Positions 1-39,147 of a stretch of DNA of 64,000 nt are shown here, piece after piece. This DNA is from Acanthaster planci (Eukaryota > Echinodermata > Asteroidea > Valvatida > Acanthasteridae). Within the stretch, counting starts at the first letter, position 1. Each line of letters begins with the position of its first letter. The position numbers were made by a program, and so were the translations under genes. The notes under the pieces are model-generated. The model saw nothing but the letters and a program-made list of their open reading frames with translations. It had not been told where the DNA came from and made no database searches. The stretch spans positions 345,389 to 409,388 of the forward strand of contig NW_019091500.1 of NCBI RefSeq assembly GCF_001949145.1, written 5' to 3'.

Positions 1-1570
1 TGTTTGAGATGTCCACCTGATTCGTGGGTAGTTGAGAGCACAGAATAAAGAGAAGCAGAGCCGACAGTACACCTACAACAAAACTTGCACCTCCAACACC
101 AATAGTTATGGCCACGCTAACGGTTGAGGTGCTATCGCTCTGATTAAGCACGCTGATGAAATAGGATTTATTTTCGGCTTGCAAATCTGGAACGTGAACT
201 TGGCAAGTGATGTTGTGATCTGATGGTTGTAGGTCGTTGATGCGTAGGATTGATCCAACAACAGAACCTGCCGTGAAGGTGTCGAATCTGGAGGGAATCA
301 CATTGATAAGACCTCCGCGACTCGTTTCGTTTGAAATTCTCAGTCCATCAACGAACCACACGAAGGAGGTCTCGCTTGTAAGTTCCGATGGGAGAACGGA
401 GCAAGTAAAATACGCCGACGTCTGAGGGGGCAAGATCGCTGGACCGTCGGCAGAGAGCACAGCTTGCACTCGCTCGGCTTTCCAGACGACCAAAGTTGCC
501 GTTTCGTTTGCTGACACGCCGGATGGAACGGCAGCAACGCAAACAACGCGCTTGATTTGGTCTGATGCTTTAATTCGCAGGGACGAGGCGTAGGTATAGT
601 CTCCACGATTCATATCCAAAGACACAACCAGATCCCTTATCACGGGGTATCTGTAGGTGTCTCCAACGTACCAGGTAAAGCTCTGAATATATGGCAGCCC
701 GGAGGCGGTGCAGGTAAACACGGCTTCAGCGCCTTCATAGACTGTCTGCGAGGCAGGAGTTAGAGTCAAGGTCGGTGGAACAAACATAGGAACCTGAGAA
801 CAATATACCTCGTCATTGGGTCCATCCACCTTACAGTAGAACTCAATCCCATTGTCGTCTGCCTGGAGTGTGTATTCTTGAACCACAGTACCATTGGTAG
901 GGATGCCACTCTTGGGGTTCAGACGATCTGGTCTGCCATCCCCCGCCCGAAGCAGGAGCAACTCTTGAACTGCGAGCTCGTGTGCTGCGGTGCATGTCAG
1001 CGTTACTTTGGTGGCAACCTTTCGAGTCTCTGGATCACCATCAGAGTGGCAGGAACAGCTCAGTAAACGAGAGTTTTCTGGAGCTACGACAGTCACTCTG
1101 GCTACCTCGGAGCCGCGACTAACATCGCTGGACGGGCAGTCGGAATTGTACGAGCACATGTACAACCCGGAATCTCTATGTCGCGCCCAATCGATCTGGA
1201 GGGTGAAGTTCTCAACCTTCAATACCTTGCTGATCCCATCTACGGTCTTTGTTCGCTCTCGTACGACTCTCCGGTGTGAGTACTTGCCACGGTACACGAA
1301 GTGAGACCTACCGATGTCATCTCTAATTTGCTCGTGTGTCAAATGCCCGTCCGTGATGTGAATATACCGCCATAGCCTATCGCCTTCTTGCCAGCGAAAA
1401 GCCCAAAATACCCGTTCCCAAGGTTGCCTATCCTCAACGATGCAGTGAAGTTCAACAGTTTGCTCTTGCGTAACATGGGTATCTCTCGGTAGGCTCGAGA
1501 TATACACGTCATGACCAGGGACAGGCAACTGAATAGTTACAACAAAGAGAAGAATGAAATTGCGCGACAT
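1..1570 (-). CDS. Type I membrane receptor with four Ig-like domains, partial (3' end beyond window)
   Basis: I translated the minus strand from the ATG at 1570 to base 1 and found 523 codons with no stop and no need for an intron. Residues 1-19 are a hydrophobic signal peptide (MSRNFILLFVVTIQLPVPG). Four Ig-like domains follow. Domain 1 has Cys43, Trp residues, the DSGLYMC motif and Cys139. Domain 2 has Cys193 and Cys246, domain 3 Cys287, Trp300 and Cys344, and domain 4 Cys390, Trp405 and Cys456. Several N-x-S/T sites are present, for example NFT at 121. A hydrophobic membrane span covers about residues 484-513, and the cytoplasmic tail is cut by the window edge. The domain order fits a cell-adhesion or immune-type receptor, but I cannot name an orthologue. 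The lack of introns over more than 1.5 kb is unusual for Ig receptors, where each Ig domain is normally on its own exon. Ligand and function are unknown. Confidence 0.85.
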   Translation of the reverse strand, partial: MSRNFILLFVVTIQLPVPGHDVYISSLPRDTHVTQEQTVELHCIVEDRQPWERVFWAFRWQEGDRLWRYIHITDGHLTHEQIRDDIGRSHFVYRGKYSHRRVVRERTKTVDGISKVLKVENFTLQIDWARHRDSGLYMCSYNSDCPSSDVSRGSEVARVTVVAPENSRLLSCSCHSDGDPETRKVATKVTLTCTAAHELAVQELLLLRAGDGRPDRLNPKSGIPTNGTVVQEYTLQADDNGIEFYCKVDGPNDEVYCSQVPMFVPPTLTLTPASQTVYEGAEAVFTCTASGLPYIQSFTWYVGDTYRYPVIRDLVVSLDMNRGDYTYASSLRIKASDQIKRVVCVAAVPSGVSANETATLVVWKAERVQAVLSADGPAILPPQTSAYFTCSVLPSELTSETSFVWFVDGLRISNETSRGGLINVIPSRFDTFTAGSVVGSILRINDLQPSDHNITCQVHVPDLQAENKSYFISVLNQSDSTSTVSVAITIGVGGASFVVGVLSALLLFILCSQLPTNQVDISN

Positions 1571-2576
1571 GGTAACACGAAACATTGTGGTGTTAAAAAA
1601 TCGTCGGAAATATTTTACTTCTCAGAAGTTTACTCCTTCAGGGTTGACGTCAGCTCGGAGTGATGGTTGGTTGTTACTACCTGCTGCGATGTAAGAGCTT
1701 TAACGCCCAACAAACCTAAACCAATATAACACGCACTAGTTACCCACTAAGGTTCTAAAGGCGTAAGCATACATTTAGGTAACATATTACTCAAAACGCG
1801 CAAGATTTTTTTTGCCGGGTACCAGTCAGGTACGCATTTATAGCAGTATTAAAAGCAAGGTGTTTCAGTAGATATTTTTCCGCTAAATGCCACTCAAACA
1901 TAACATGTATTATTGTGTGTGATATACACAGTTACATTATTTTCTCCATACAGAACATGACACGTGATTTTCTTTCAATTTGGCATGTTGCCAATAGCAA
2001 AAGTAATATAAGCCAAAGGCTTAGATCATAGGGAAAACCTACCAATGTATTTTTAACATCAGGATGCAAGCTATTTCAATTTCGCATTCCACTCGAATTC
2101 ACTTCCTTCTTTGCCTTTCAATTTCTCTCTACCCCAAATTTCTACCCAAACTCTGACAAGTTTGTTGCATTGCAGTGCTTGAAATAAATCCTCTTGCCAA
2201 ACACACAAAAAAGAAGCTTTAAAACTGGTCACTTTTAAAAATGCAGATTTCTACTGACACACAATCACTCTTCTATCTAGATTTTGAAATTCCTGAGACT
2301 CTACCAACATTGGGGCTATCCATAAAGCACATGCACACAAGGGGCATGTTAATTAAGAGTGGGTACACCTTGCGTTGGGAGGGGGTCAAAGTCAGTGCGT
2401 ACACCCATCGAGAAATAAGTTGTGACAAATTTATGGAATCCGTGTACTTTCTTTAATTTAGGTACTTCCAAGCCACAACTACGGTAATGCCAAGCTTGCA
2501 CAGTGCCATGCAGTTCATCCGTGCCCGTTAAATGCCTTTTCTACCAATAGGGTACTGTGTCTGTCTAGCCCGGATG

Positions 2577-2831
2577 CGTGGTATGGTTAGCGTGACCATC
2601 AATAATGGTCACAAATTATTTTAGCTCTTAATTTTTTTAGTTACAAAAACTTTTATTTTCGGTCAAGGGCAGAAACTTAACTGAAGTGCGATTTGATACA
2701 TGCACGGTGTGGTTACCGTGACCCTCAACAATGGTCACGACAAGTCATAATCCATAACGAATGGGTCAAACAGCGCAAATTTTTATTTTTAGTCAAGGAC
2801 AGAAACTTACCTGAAGCGCAATTTGAACATT
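2577..2831. repeat. Imperfect tandem duplication, period about 128 bp
   Basis: Two adjacent diverged copies share GTGACCATCAATAATGGTCA (from 2592) and GTGACCCTCAACAATGGTCA (from 2719), and then TCAAGGGCAGAAACTTAACT and TCAAGGACAGAAACTTACCT further on. Each copy carries a small palindrome, GTGACC...GGTCAC. The copies are diverged, so the duplication is not recent. Confidence 0.75.
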
Positions 2832-2977
2832 AGGCCTAATTTCGGTTTCTTCAGAGGAATCCCTGAACAGGGAGCCAAAAAAGGGGCACGTAAAATGTTA
2901 TCGAAGGGATCATATGAATATGAACTGATAACAAAGGTGGATTTCTGTGTCTGTCCCTCACCAGAATGTTGAAGAAC

Positions 2978-2999
2978 AAAAAAAAAAAAAAAAAAAAAA
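2978..2999. repeat. Poly(A) tract of 22 bases
   Basis: An uninterrupted run of A. It could be a microsatellite or the tail of a degraded retroelement. I see no element body or target duplication beside it. Confidence 0.8.
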
Positions 3000-4332
3000 C
3001 AACGTCTGCATAATTAGGAACAGGTGTTACTGATAATAATGAACAGTTGGCATCTATCATAATGACGTGGGGCTTCAATTGGCCTTATCGATTTGTACAC
3101 GAAAGCTTCGAATGCAATGTATTCTGTTAATTCAGTTGATATGGTGTGATACGTGACAAATACGCTGTACAGTATAATACTGTCGTTCTACATGATGGGA
3201 ACTTGACGCGGGTTTTTCATCAGAAACCGGAGTAAGTAATGTTGGGAGTTGATAGGTTTAGCCTCATATCAAAATTAGTCTAAACGGGAAATAGTTGGGC
3301 GTGGGCTTATGTACATGTCTTAAATTGTTGTAGATATGAGCAAGCTTTATCGATAGAAACACAGTAAAGATAGAGTGTGCTTGTTTGTGTTGCAACATTG
3401 TGATCTGTACACTGCACATTCACACCATAACAAAATGGTACAGAATGTGGGAAAAACTCAACTATTATCAAGATTAAACTAGACCTATATCTAAAATATA
3501 AACTAAACTATCTATATCAGATTAAATAAAGTCCGTTATTATGAACACTTAAAGGTATATGCTTAACGAATCATTATACACCAGTATTTTGTGGAGATAC
3601 AAACCGAATTTAGCAGTGTAAACGAGATGAAACGAGAACGGAATGTAACAAAAGTGCACCTGTTACTGCGGTGATTATACTTTGATGTTGCCATACGGAA
3701 CCACAGTTGAACCCGAAACCAAATTATGCTGACTCGAACAAATCATAACAATGTAAAATTTGAAAGCTACTTTGAAAACACTTTCACTTATTTTTCTGAA
3801 ACTGAAACCATTTCTGTATTCTTTATTTCATTATGTTTTCACATTATTCAACCAACTATATATATCCCTTAAATTGATATGTACGGACACTTTTACGACG
3901 TATTTTTAAGGGTAGAACATGTAGAACAAATATGACCCAATTTTAAATCCTGCCAAATAAATGCTTATCTTTCATTTTAGATGACAACAGTCGGCCTGTG
4001 TGGGAAAAAAAACAAAGCGTTTCAGGTTGAGACATCATAAAAGAAACAAGAAACAAGCCTCAGCAGCAGGACGCTGCAGGAGTCAATCCAGTTGAGTTGC
4101 CACGTACTGCCTTCAAACGTACCTAGCATAAATCAAAAACCTGAGAGAACGCATCAATGACATCAGAGAATTGCGAATACAGTTGCTTCGTTCATAGTAA
4201 CAGCACATTTGTGATTACCTGCTCCCTGCAAAGAAGTGTAAATATGGCATCATTGACGCATTTTAACAGCAATTTTATTACTTTATTCTAATCGCATCAA
4301 GATTTGGCTGTGGTTTTCTTTTTTCGTCCAAA

Positions 4333-4860
4333 ATGGCTACCCTGGCTTCTCGCTCAAGCATCAACACAAACGATAGCAGCTTGGATCCAACACACAACCA
4401 CCATTCATGCATGTATTTGAGGCTACAGAACATGTGTAATCTGTCTTGCCGCAGTTGGCCTGATCGAATGCTCGCTGCAATTTTTATCTCCTTATGTGCT
4501 GGAATAACGATGGTGATCGTCGGTTTCCTCGTCCCCAGGTCACCCCCGTCTGGGGCTAAGGAAGAGCTGTCAGCCCGCGCGTACGAGGCTCTCGCTCAAC
4601 AATACGCAAACCGGGCTATCATTTTGGATGTTGTCATGGTGATGGGTTTATGTTGCCTGCTTATTGGCGCCATTGCTCTGTGTGCACTACATGTTGGTGT
4701 GTATTTCACAGGGAGTGGGGTCTTTCCGCTGTTTTCCGCCCATTTTCACGGGCGACCTACCTCCAACGACGGGAATGATACGTTGACGTCATCCACGTCT
4801 GAAGCCTTGGTTTTATCAAGGACTGTAAGCTACGGAGGCCTAGAAGAGACCGAACACTGA
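4333..4860 (+). CDS. TMEM74-like two-pass membrane protein, single exon
   Basis: A complete 175-residue reading frame runs from ATG to TGA. It has a hydrophilic N-terminus, a first membrane span at about residues 46-67 ending in the motif VPR, a loop of about 28 residues rich in Ala and Glu with a conserved-looking YANRAIILD segment, and a second span at about 96-120. The Ser/Thr-rich tail contains SYGGL. This order (span, P-R, short acidic helix with a Tyr-Ala pair, span, tail with a Y-G motif) resembles vertebrate TMEM74/TMEM74B, which act in lysosome/autophagy-related membranes and also have a single coding exon. The match is from memory of the family pattern. Another small two-pass family such as neurensin is possible. 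The upstream in-frame sequence looks non-coding, so I kept this ATG. No AATAAA is evident shortly downstream. Confidence 0.65.
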   Translation: MATLASRSSINTNDSSLDPTHNHHSCMYLRLQNMCNLSCRSWPDRMLAAIFISLCAGITMVIVGFLVPRSPPSGAKEELSARAYEALAQQYANRAIILDVVMVMGLCCLLIGAIALCALHVGVYFTGSGVFPLFSAHFHGRPTSNDGNDTLTSSTSEALVLSRTVSYGGLEETEH

Positions 4861-7800
4861 GTGAAGTCAAGTTGCCTTAATCTAGAGGCCAGCCTTGAGG
4901 AGAGGCAAAAGAAGTCGAGCATCAATTGACACCGGGTTCAGTGCCACATTTACAGAGTGGACCTCTCCAATGGACTTCTGGAACATCGAGTCGCTGACTT
5001 CGTATACAGCATTTCCATTCTACGAAACTGGGTCTTGCAATGGCTTAGAAAACTACAAGTAAAAAGCAATGCATTGAGACAAAACACCGTATCTTAACAT
5101 TTTAATGTTTATTTACTAAACATCATTCGTGAATTTTTTTGGCCAACCACTTACTCTCATGAGAAGATTTGGTTTCGCATTATACGTTTTACAGTGTTAT
5201 AGTAGTTAAAAGGGTAAACAATACATTTAGAATCCTTATTTTTCCAATGAATATACCATAGAAGTAATATCAGGTAAGAACATGGCTTCTAACAACACAG
5301 CTTGTCTTGTTTCGTGATTGGCCTACCGACGTCATCAGGTGACTAGCACACCCTTCTATGACGATCAATGACTGGTTAAACCGATAGACTTGACCACAAC
5401 GTGAACAGAAGGGGTATCTTCTTCCTTAAAGATTTTGCGCAGAAAATCGTGAATAACGGCTTAGTTAGAAACGCGACTTATTTTCATCATACTTACAGAA
5501 AAGTATGTTAGAGTGAGACCTCATGGATGGCCAATACCAAATTAGGCCACTTAAGATAGCTCTAAATGCAAAAGCATTAGGTACCATTTCGTTACTTCTG
5601 CGACGGTTTTCATTGGGCTCCATGTTGGGGTACCGAGTCAACATTAATGATGTCACAAAACCTAAACGTGACAGCTAAAGAGGAACAAACCCTTGTTTTT
5701 CAAATAATTTCATAAGAAAACTCTGAAGAAAACTCAGTCATTTCACTACATTTAAATGAGGGTGTATTGCAAAAGACTTAGTGCATGTAAATGTTTTTGT
5801 TTTCAAAAGTGCTTATTAGCACCAGCAAACTACCATATAAAAGCTAAAGGGATACACTGCCCACTTTGCTCCAGGAGCAAACCATCAAATGTAGCAGAAA
5901 CAAATCAAATATGAATATGTACATGTAAATATTTGGAGCCACATCTTGGTGCTGTTTCCTTCCTGTGTAAATGTAATACATTGTATAAAACAAACATACT
6001 TTCACTCTCATTTCTACATCATACAGTTACTGCGTGAGTAAAACATAAACCAAGTTTAGTGCAAAGGGTGAGTCTTCCTGATTGAAAGAAAAGGACTGAA
6101 AAGAAAACATCTGAAAGAACACCTTTGTTGGGAAAAAACATGTATTATTTACATATACAATGTTACAGTTTGAATGAACAGTGCAGTAAAAATGGCCTGC
6201 GCGACTGAAGTGAACAGAGCTTTGTACAGAAATGAGGTTTGTCAAACAAAATCAAACAAAATTTGGGGAACAAGCTGGGTTTTGGTTCTTAGAACTGACA
6301 ACCGGATGCCACAACATGTTGGGCACTTACTTCTTCAAGGGGAATTACAGAACTTGTCATAAGCTAGTTTGTTTTAACCTCCTTAATTCCACAACATTGA
6401 TTTGTTTCGCTGCACATCTTCAGGTGTTTATTTTCTCTTCCACTAGTTCAAGAATTAAAAAGCTGCAAGATGGCTTAGCAGCTTGAGGGGAAACCCATGC
6501 TGAAGTCAGATTTTCACAAAGCTGCTAAATGACACAGAGACACGAGCCAATGCTGATGCCACGTTTTCACAAGTGACCATGCCTTGCTACCTTTCACCCC
6601 ACTAGCTCCCCTTTGGGCAACAGACATGAATTTTTAATCAAAATCAAATTACATGCATTGTCAAGTAGAATTTAGCCATACCACTGTCTGAATACAAACA
6701 CACTTGTACGCTTGCCAAATACACAGATATTTATCTAAAAATAATTTTATTAAGGATGAAGAAATTCCTCCAGTAGGAATTCAAACCTTACAAGTTGAAG
6801 ATCCGCTTGAATTTCAAGATGCCATACATGTATTTATTGAAAGTTGTTTGTATTGATTACTGTCATAAATCAATGATTTTATACAAATTATTAGTAAAGA
6901 ATAGCCAGAGTACAAAACGTGTTGTCTCATCATTAATAATCACATTGTCCAAGTAAGAAACAAACTTTCTTTTATATCAGTACTGTTATACATTATGATA
7001 CATGTATGTACAGGTACACGCTCCGTGTACTGGCCAATGAACAACCAGAGTTGTAAGGACTTGAGTCAATGACTTGAGTCTGACTTGAGTCACAATTTTT
7101 GGCGAATCAACTTGACTCTGTGACCAAATTACTCGACTCAAATTTCTCATGGAGACTCGACGAGTACAAGTTTATAAGACTCCAGTCTCAAAAAAATACA
7201 AAGCAAATTTTTAGTTTGCTAGATACCTGTCACCATAATTTTTTTTCAGCACGTTTAAATGAAAATAAAAATTCCAAAAAATGACTTACATCTTGTTGTG
7301 TTTTATTGTATTTTGTTATTAAACAAAAAATTTGTGACTCAAATTGACTTGAGCTCGGTACTTGACGCAACTCAACTCGACTTCTAGACCTAATGACTCA
7401 ACATGAGTCACAATGTTAAAATGACTCGAAAAATGTGGTGACTCATTACAACACTGTGAAAAACTTATTTCTGTTGATCATAAATTCACCTCCCAATTAT
7501 CACCGATAAAAATGTTTATTGACGTTTCCTTTCGTCTACCAGAATGGAGTAGATCTGTCTTTTACCACTTCCATCTTCACTTTGATAAAAGAATTAGTGA
7601 ATGCAATACAAAATGTAAACGTTCACCCCAAAAAGTCTATACCATTGCCAACAAAGGATTTTCAGTCACATGATTTTTGATGGTCAGCGTTCAATTTATG
7701 CAGAAACGCATGCACCTTTAGAGTATCTCAACATTCTGGCATATACATGAAACTGCCGCTAGAAATACCCAGGTTTGAAAATGGATGCACTTCAACAGGC

Positions 7801-8700
7801 AAGGTGCGCTTCTTAATGAATTGTTATGAAGGAAGTTTGGTTAATATGCTTTGATGACAGAAAGAGTAACTCTTGAAATCACTATGCTGCAGGAAGCAAA
7901 AGACTACATTTTCAGAACTAATTTTGCAATGAACAAAATGAATCCAGTTACTCATTAAATTTTGTATGCTTGAAACCTGAGAGCTGAGGTGGAATTATCT
8001 CATCAAAGACAAATCACTGTTAACTGTGAACGCTGACAAGCTTACGGTTTCGATCAAACAAAAGATATTAAAACTTAAGATTTAGTATGACTGTCTCGGA
8101 AGATGAAATCCAACTTCAGTCCGTGTTTGGAATTTACTGCCACACTACACGCTATAACATTATTATAAATAATAAACAATCCTACACAAACTGAAACTGT
8201 TGGTATTTATTTGCAGTCTGAAAACATCACAGTAAATACTGAATGACTAAAAGAAAACTGCTCAGCTATATCCAACCTATCAAGTCCAACCTTTAAATCC
8301 ACTGCAATATACATATAATGAACTAAAGCTAGTATAGAAACTTTGACCAAAAAAAATCAAAATATATACTGAATAATAATGTGATAATTTTTATAAAGAT
8401 TATGACTAAGTATAGAACAACCTCTGCTGAAAAATGAACCTTGTTTGTGCCATATCGATCTTTCAAAATTCTATTCCTTGTTCTGTCTAGCTGGGTTTCT
8501 TCTCCATTTTCAACCGAAAGACGTTTTTAAAGTTAAAACCTCTCCTTTCTGAAAATATTCCTACTTCAATCCAACAAGCTAAAACCCTTGAGTGACTCAA
8601 GAAGAAATCCAACAGAACAATCTGAGTAATTAATCTCTTTTTTGGCCCAGCTGAGCCCATTAAACAGAAGTCAAATGGCCTGATTGAGACCAATATGTAG
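4861..8700. other. 3' flanks of the TMEM74-like gene and ROCK (convergent)
   Basis: The two genes converge here, so the stretch holds the 3' UTR of the TMEM74-like gene at its left and that of ROCK (minus) at its right. I see no protein-coding exon. Minus-strand poly(A) signals (TTTATT on the plus strand) occur at several places, for example near 5108, 6833 and 8200, and I cannot tell which is used. A hAT-type MITE lies at 7046-7456. Confidence 0.5.
7046..7456. mobile_element. hAT-type MITE, 411 bp, with imperfect 8-bp target duplication
   Basis: The ends are inverted repeats: CAGAGTTGTAAGGA on the left, and CAGTGTTGTAATGA as the reverse complement of the right end. The element is bordered by TGAACAAC (7038-7045) and TGAAAAAC (7457-7464), an 8-bp target duplication with one change, as expected for hAT transposition. 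The interior is built of many degenerate copies of ACTTGAGTCA and its complement and has no transposase, so it is non-autonomous. It probably lies in the ROCK 3' UTR or just beyond. Confidence 0.8.
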
Positions 8701-35927
<27,227 letters not shown>

Positions 35928-36232
35928 CTACAAACAAAAGAATGACATCTCAGTGTCACCATCATAACAATGCCGACTGGATGAAGTCAAGCACTGAACT
36001 TTATGTACATGTACATGTAAATTGATCCTGTAAACATAAAGGTAACAGTCATGAACAGTTAAATTACATGTGCGTACATGTGCATACATGTGCACATTTA
36101 CCAGTACATTTGCAAGGGTACCGTACATTTACCTGTATCAGCAGGTGTATTCAGACATCCCATTAAATTGTTATACATGTAGTACATGTACATGCTCGAT
36201 ACTTGTACATGTGTACGTAGACTGTCTTGGAG

Positions 36233-36735
36233 TAGGGCTGTGCCGAATATCTATCTGAATATTTGATCTATTATTGAATATTTGAAGATTATTTTCTGAA
36301 TTTGAATATTCAAATGCAAAATTCATGAAAAGGATGAGAGAAATTTTCTTTTGTTTTATATGAGAAAAATTGCACTTGGAGGCTTGTTTCAAACAGATTC
36401 AGATGAAAGGCGACAGAAATCGTACGATTCTAAAAGTAAATTATTCGTTGAAACATTTTAAAGGAATAGAAATTTTCAACAGGACAAGTATTGTTCATCT
36501 CTAAATCTTAATAAAATCGTTGCTGGAAAAATCGTGGCTGGAAATATTCCTACTAAGAGGTGAGAAGCTGTTACAGTGATTATTACTTACAATTGTGTGC
36601 ATTATTGCAACTGACTTTGTATGCGGTTTGTTCATCAAATATCCCCCGGTTGGTACAACCGAATATTTGGACATCCGATTGAATTGAAAGTCAAATATTT
36701 GAATTTACTGAATTAGTCAAATTGACTCAGCTCTA
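36233..36735. mobile_element. hAT-type MITE, 503 bp, with perfect 8-bp target duplication
   Basis: The left end TAGGGCTGTGCCGAATAT and the reversed right end TAGAGCTGAGTCAATTTG are inverted repeats. TCTTGGAG is present directly before (36225-36232) and after (36736-36743), a perfect 8-bp target duplication. The interior holds many GAATATTTGAA-like repeats and no transposase. It lies in the intron upstream of the first recovered ROCK exon. Confidence 0.92.
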
Positions 36736-36758
36736 TCTTGGAGTTGGTACATAAATAT

Positions 36759-36919
36759 GGGTAACTCCAGAAATTAGGGGTCCATTTTTTGTGTGTGTGT
36801 CCCTGTCACATTTGACACATAATTTTGTAAATTCAAAATACCTTTTCTAATTTCCAAGAGTGTGAATTAATGCAAATTACCTGCCAAACAAATACATGTA
36901 GTAATAGTTTGAATTACCC
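36759..36919 (+). mobile_element. MITE of the GGGTAATTCCAG family, copy B, internally deleted
   Basis: It starts GGGTAACTCCAGAAATTAGG, follows copy A through CTGCCAAACAAAT, and then jumps to the end TTGAATTACCC. Roughly 85 bp of the right half are missing. It starts 15 bp after the target duplication of the hAT element at 36233-36735. Confidence 0.8.
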
Positions 36920-39147
36920 ATGTACGAGTACATGTACATGTTTGTATGCAAATTTATGTCCATACTAAAAGTCCACTTGCTCTATTATACAATTACAAAC
37001 GCACCACAAACTGTGGAAATCACACTGATGGTGTTTTTTGGTCAATAAAATGATGCCCATACTGACTGCCAATGGTCATGTTTCTGGAGGAATGGAACAG
37101 TAAGAAAGTGTAAAAAACAACTTGAGTGACTGAGTTATAAATGTGCATGGGGTAGAACCCTAACCCCCTAGGGTGTAAGTAAAATCATATTGAAATCAGA
37201 GGATTTGGGACTGTTACGGCTATCCTGTTTTATAATGACATTATTTCAAAATCTACCATAGTGTTCATACTAGACCCTACCGGCACATGGACTTGTAATA
37301 TGAAAAACAGGTGTATTCAACCATGATTCAACTATATTTTTCCTGAAAAAAAAAAAATCACGCACATGAAACCTACAACACAAAATGAAAAGAAAACACA
37401 AAAGCAAAACAGAATATTGCAGTAAACTCTAACTGTTGTGATATGAAACTTAAAAACTCACGGTACGACAGAATACTCATTGTGTTCTAAAAATATAGCC
37501 AACCCTTGTTATTGACAAGAATGAAACCAGAACAGAAACTTTGTCTAACTCTAAGTGAGCAACAGGTGGACTGCATCAAACTGCCATTACATGTACATGT
37601 ACCTGTACAGTAGGGGAAGTGCAACGCTAATATTCTATGCAATAAACATGGTAAATGGGCACATTATTGAACAGGATTTGAAAGTGCAAAATAAGCACAC
37701 ATATTGCAGTTTCCTTTCACATGTGAATACAATTAATGTTCTACAATGTACATGTATGTGTTGTGATGTCCTCCATTATCCATATTCAAACACTACACAG
37801 TTTACATAAACATGTGTAACGGTACATGTACATGTATGTAGTTAACTCTAACAACACAAAATGTAATGCTCATTATACAAATGGAAATGTGCGTACATGT
37901 ACATGTGTACATTGTAACTTGCTCGGACTACAGTACCGAAAGTCCATCACATACGTGTACATTGTACACGCATGCATTTGTAATAAAAAACCTTTAATCG
38001 TAATAACACCAAAATTGCCTTTGTCATTATTTTATTCACTGTTGTTATTATTTTATTACTGATTTATGACAGGCACAAGAAGCCCAAAGCTGATTAACTG
38101 AAGCAGATGATTTTTTCAGTAATGCTCTAAGGTTTGTAACATGACACCACAGTGAGAGAAGAATCATACCCAATCACCCAACGGATCACTGGCAAACGAT
38201 TCTAATGTCAGTAATCAATATTACAGAGGGTGTAAATGTATCAGTATGAGAAACACCTGTGAGTTTCAGTGAATGAAAAGTGCAAAATATGAACAAGAAG
38301 GAAGGGTGTTAAAAAAGTACAAAGAGACAAAAGTACAACAGGAAACTTATAGCTACGTATGTACATGTACTTGTAGTTACATGCACATGTAGGCATACAC
38401 GTACCGGTAGTTTTGTCATTATTTTGTAATATCCTCCCCCCCCGGACAATTATAAAAAAATTACTGTTTACAAGTACATGTACTAGAAACGGAAATTACG
38501 TGTTAGCCATCCATGGCCAATCATGTGTGTTTCCCAACATAACAATGAACTTTATCCCTCACAGACATTTTGTAACAATGGCACAAACAAGGTTTCCTGG
38601 AGCAGATAATTGAGGAAAGCAATTTTGGGCATTCCACTGGGATTGTCAACTTTTCACTTTTTCAACTTTTAAACCTTGTTTTCAATTATACACGTTATAT
38701 CTGAGTCAGGGTTCTGGATGTGAGTCACCAATATTGCCAAATCATGAAAATGATGTACATGTAAATATTTACAAAACTTTCTCCAATCCTGACAAATTCA
38801 TTTGGGGAGAAACAATCTACATAACACCTAAGTATCTGTCACAAAAACTGTGCATTTAGTTTTTCTGTCTGTTAAATAGGTACAGGTACGGTATATTTGC
38901 CACAGGGGCCACCATGAGCAGCTGAACAAACATATTTTTAGCTTATATCATCTCATGTATTTGTACCAGTACATAGATTAATTAGCCAATAATTTAAATT
39001 TTGCTCTTTTCTGAAATGATCTGTCCTAAATAACCTGCTTAATACCTCCAACTTTTCAAGAATCCATGCATGATGTTGGAGACCAGTTTCAAGTACTCAT
39101 ATGCCAGTAGGACTAATAACATGTACATGTACAAAGAGCTACATGTA

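Larger units (their letters stand above)
1571..4332. other. Intergenic region between two divergent genes
   Basis: This stretch separates the start of the Ig receptor (minus) from the start of the TMEM74-like gene (plus), so it should hold both promoters and 5' UTRs. I see no coding region. It contains an imperfect tandem duplication (2577-2831) and a 22-base poly(A) tract (2978-2999). The rest is AT-rich sequence without recognisable structure. Confidence 0.6.
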
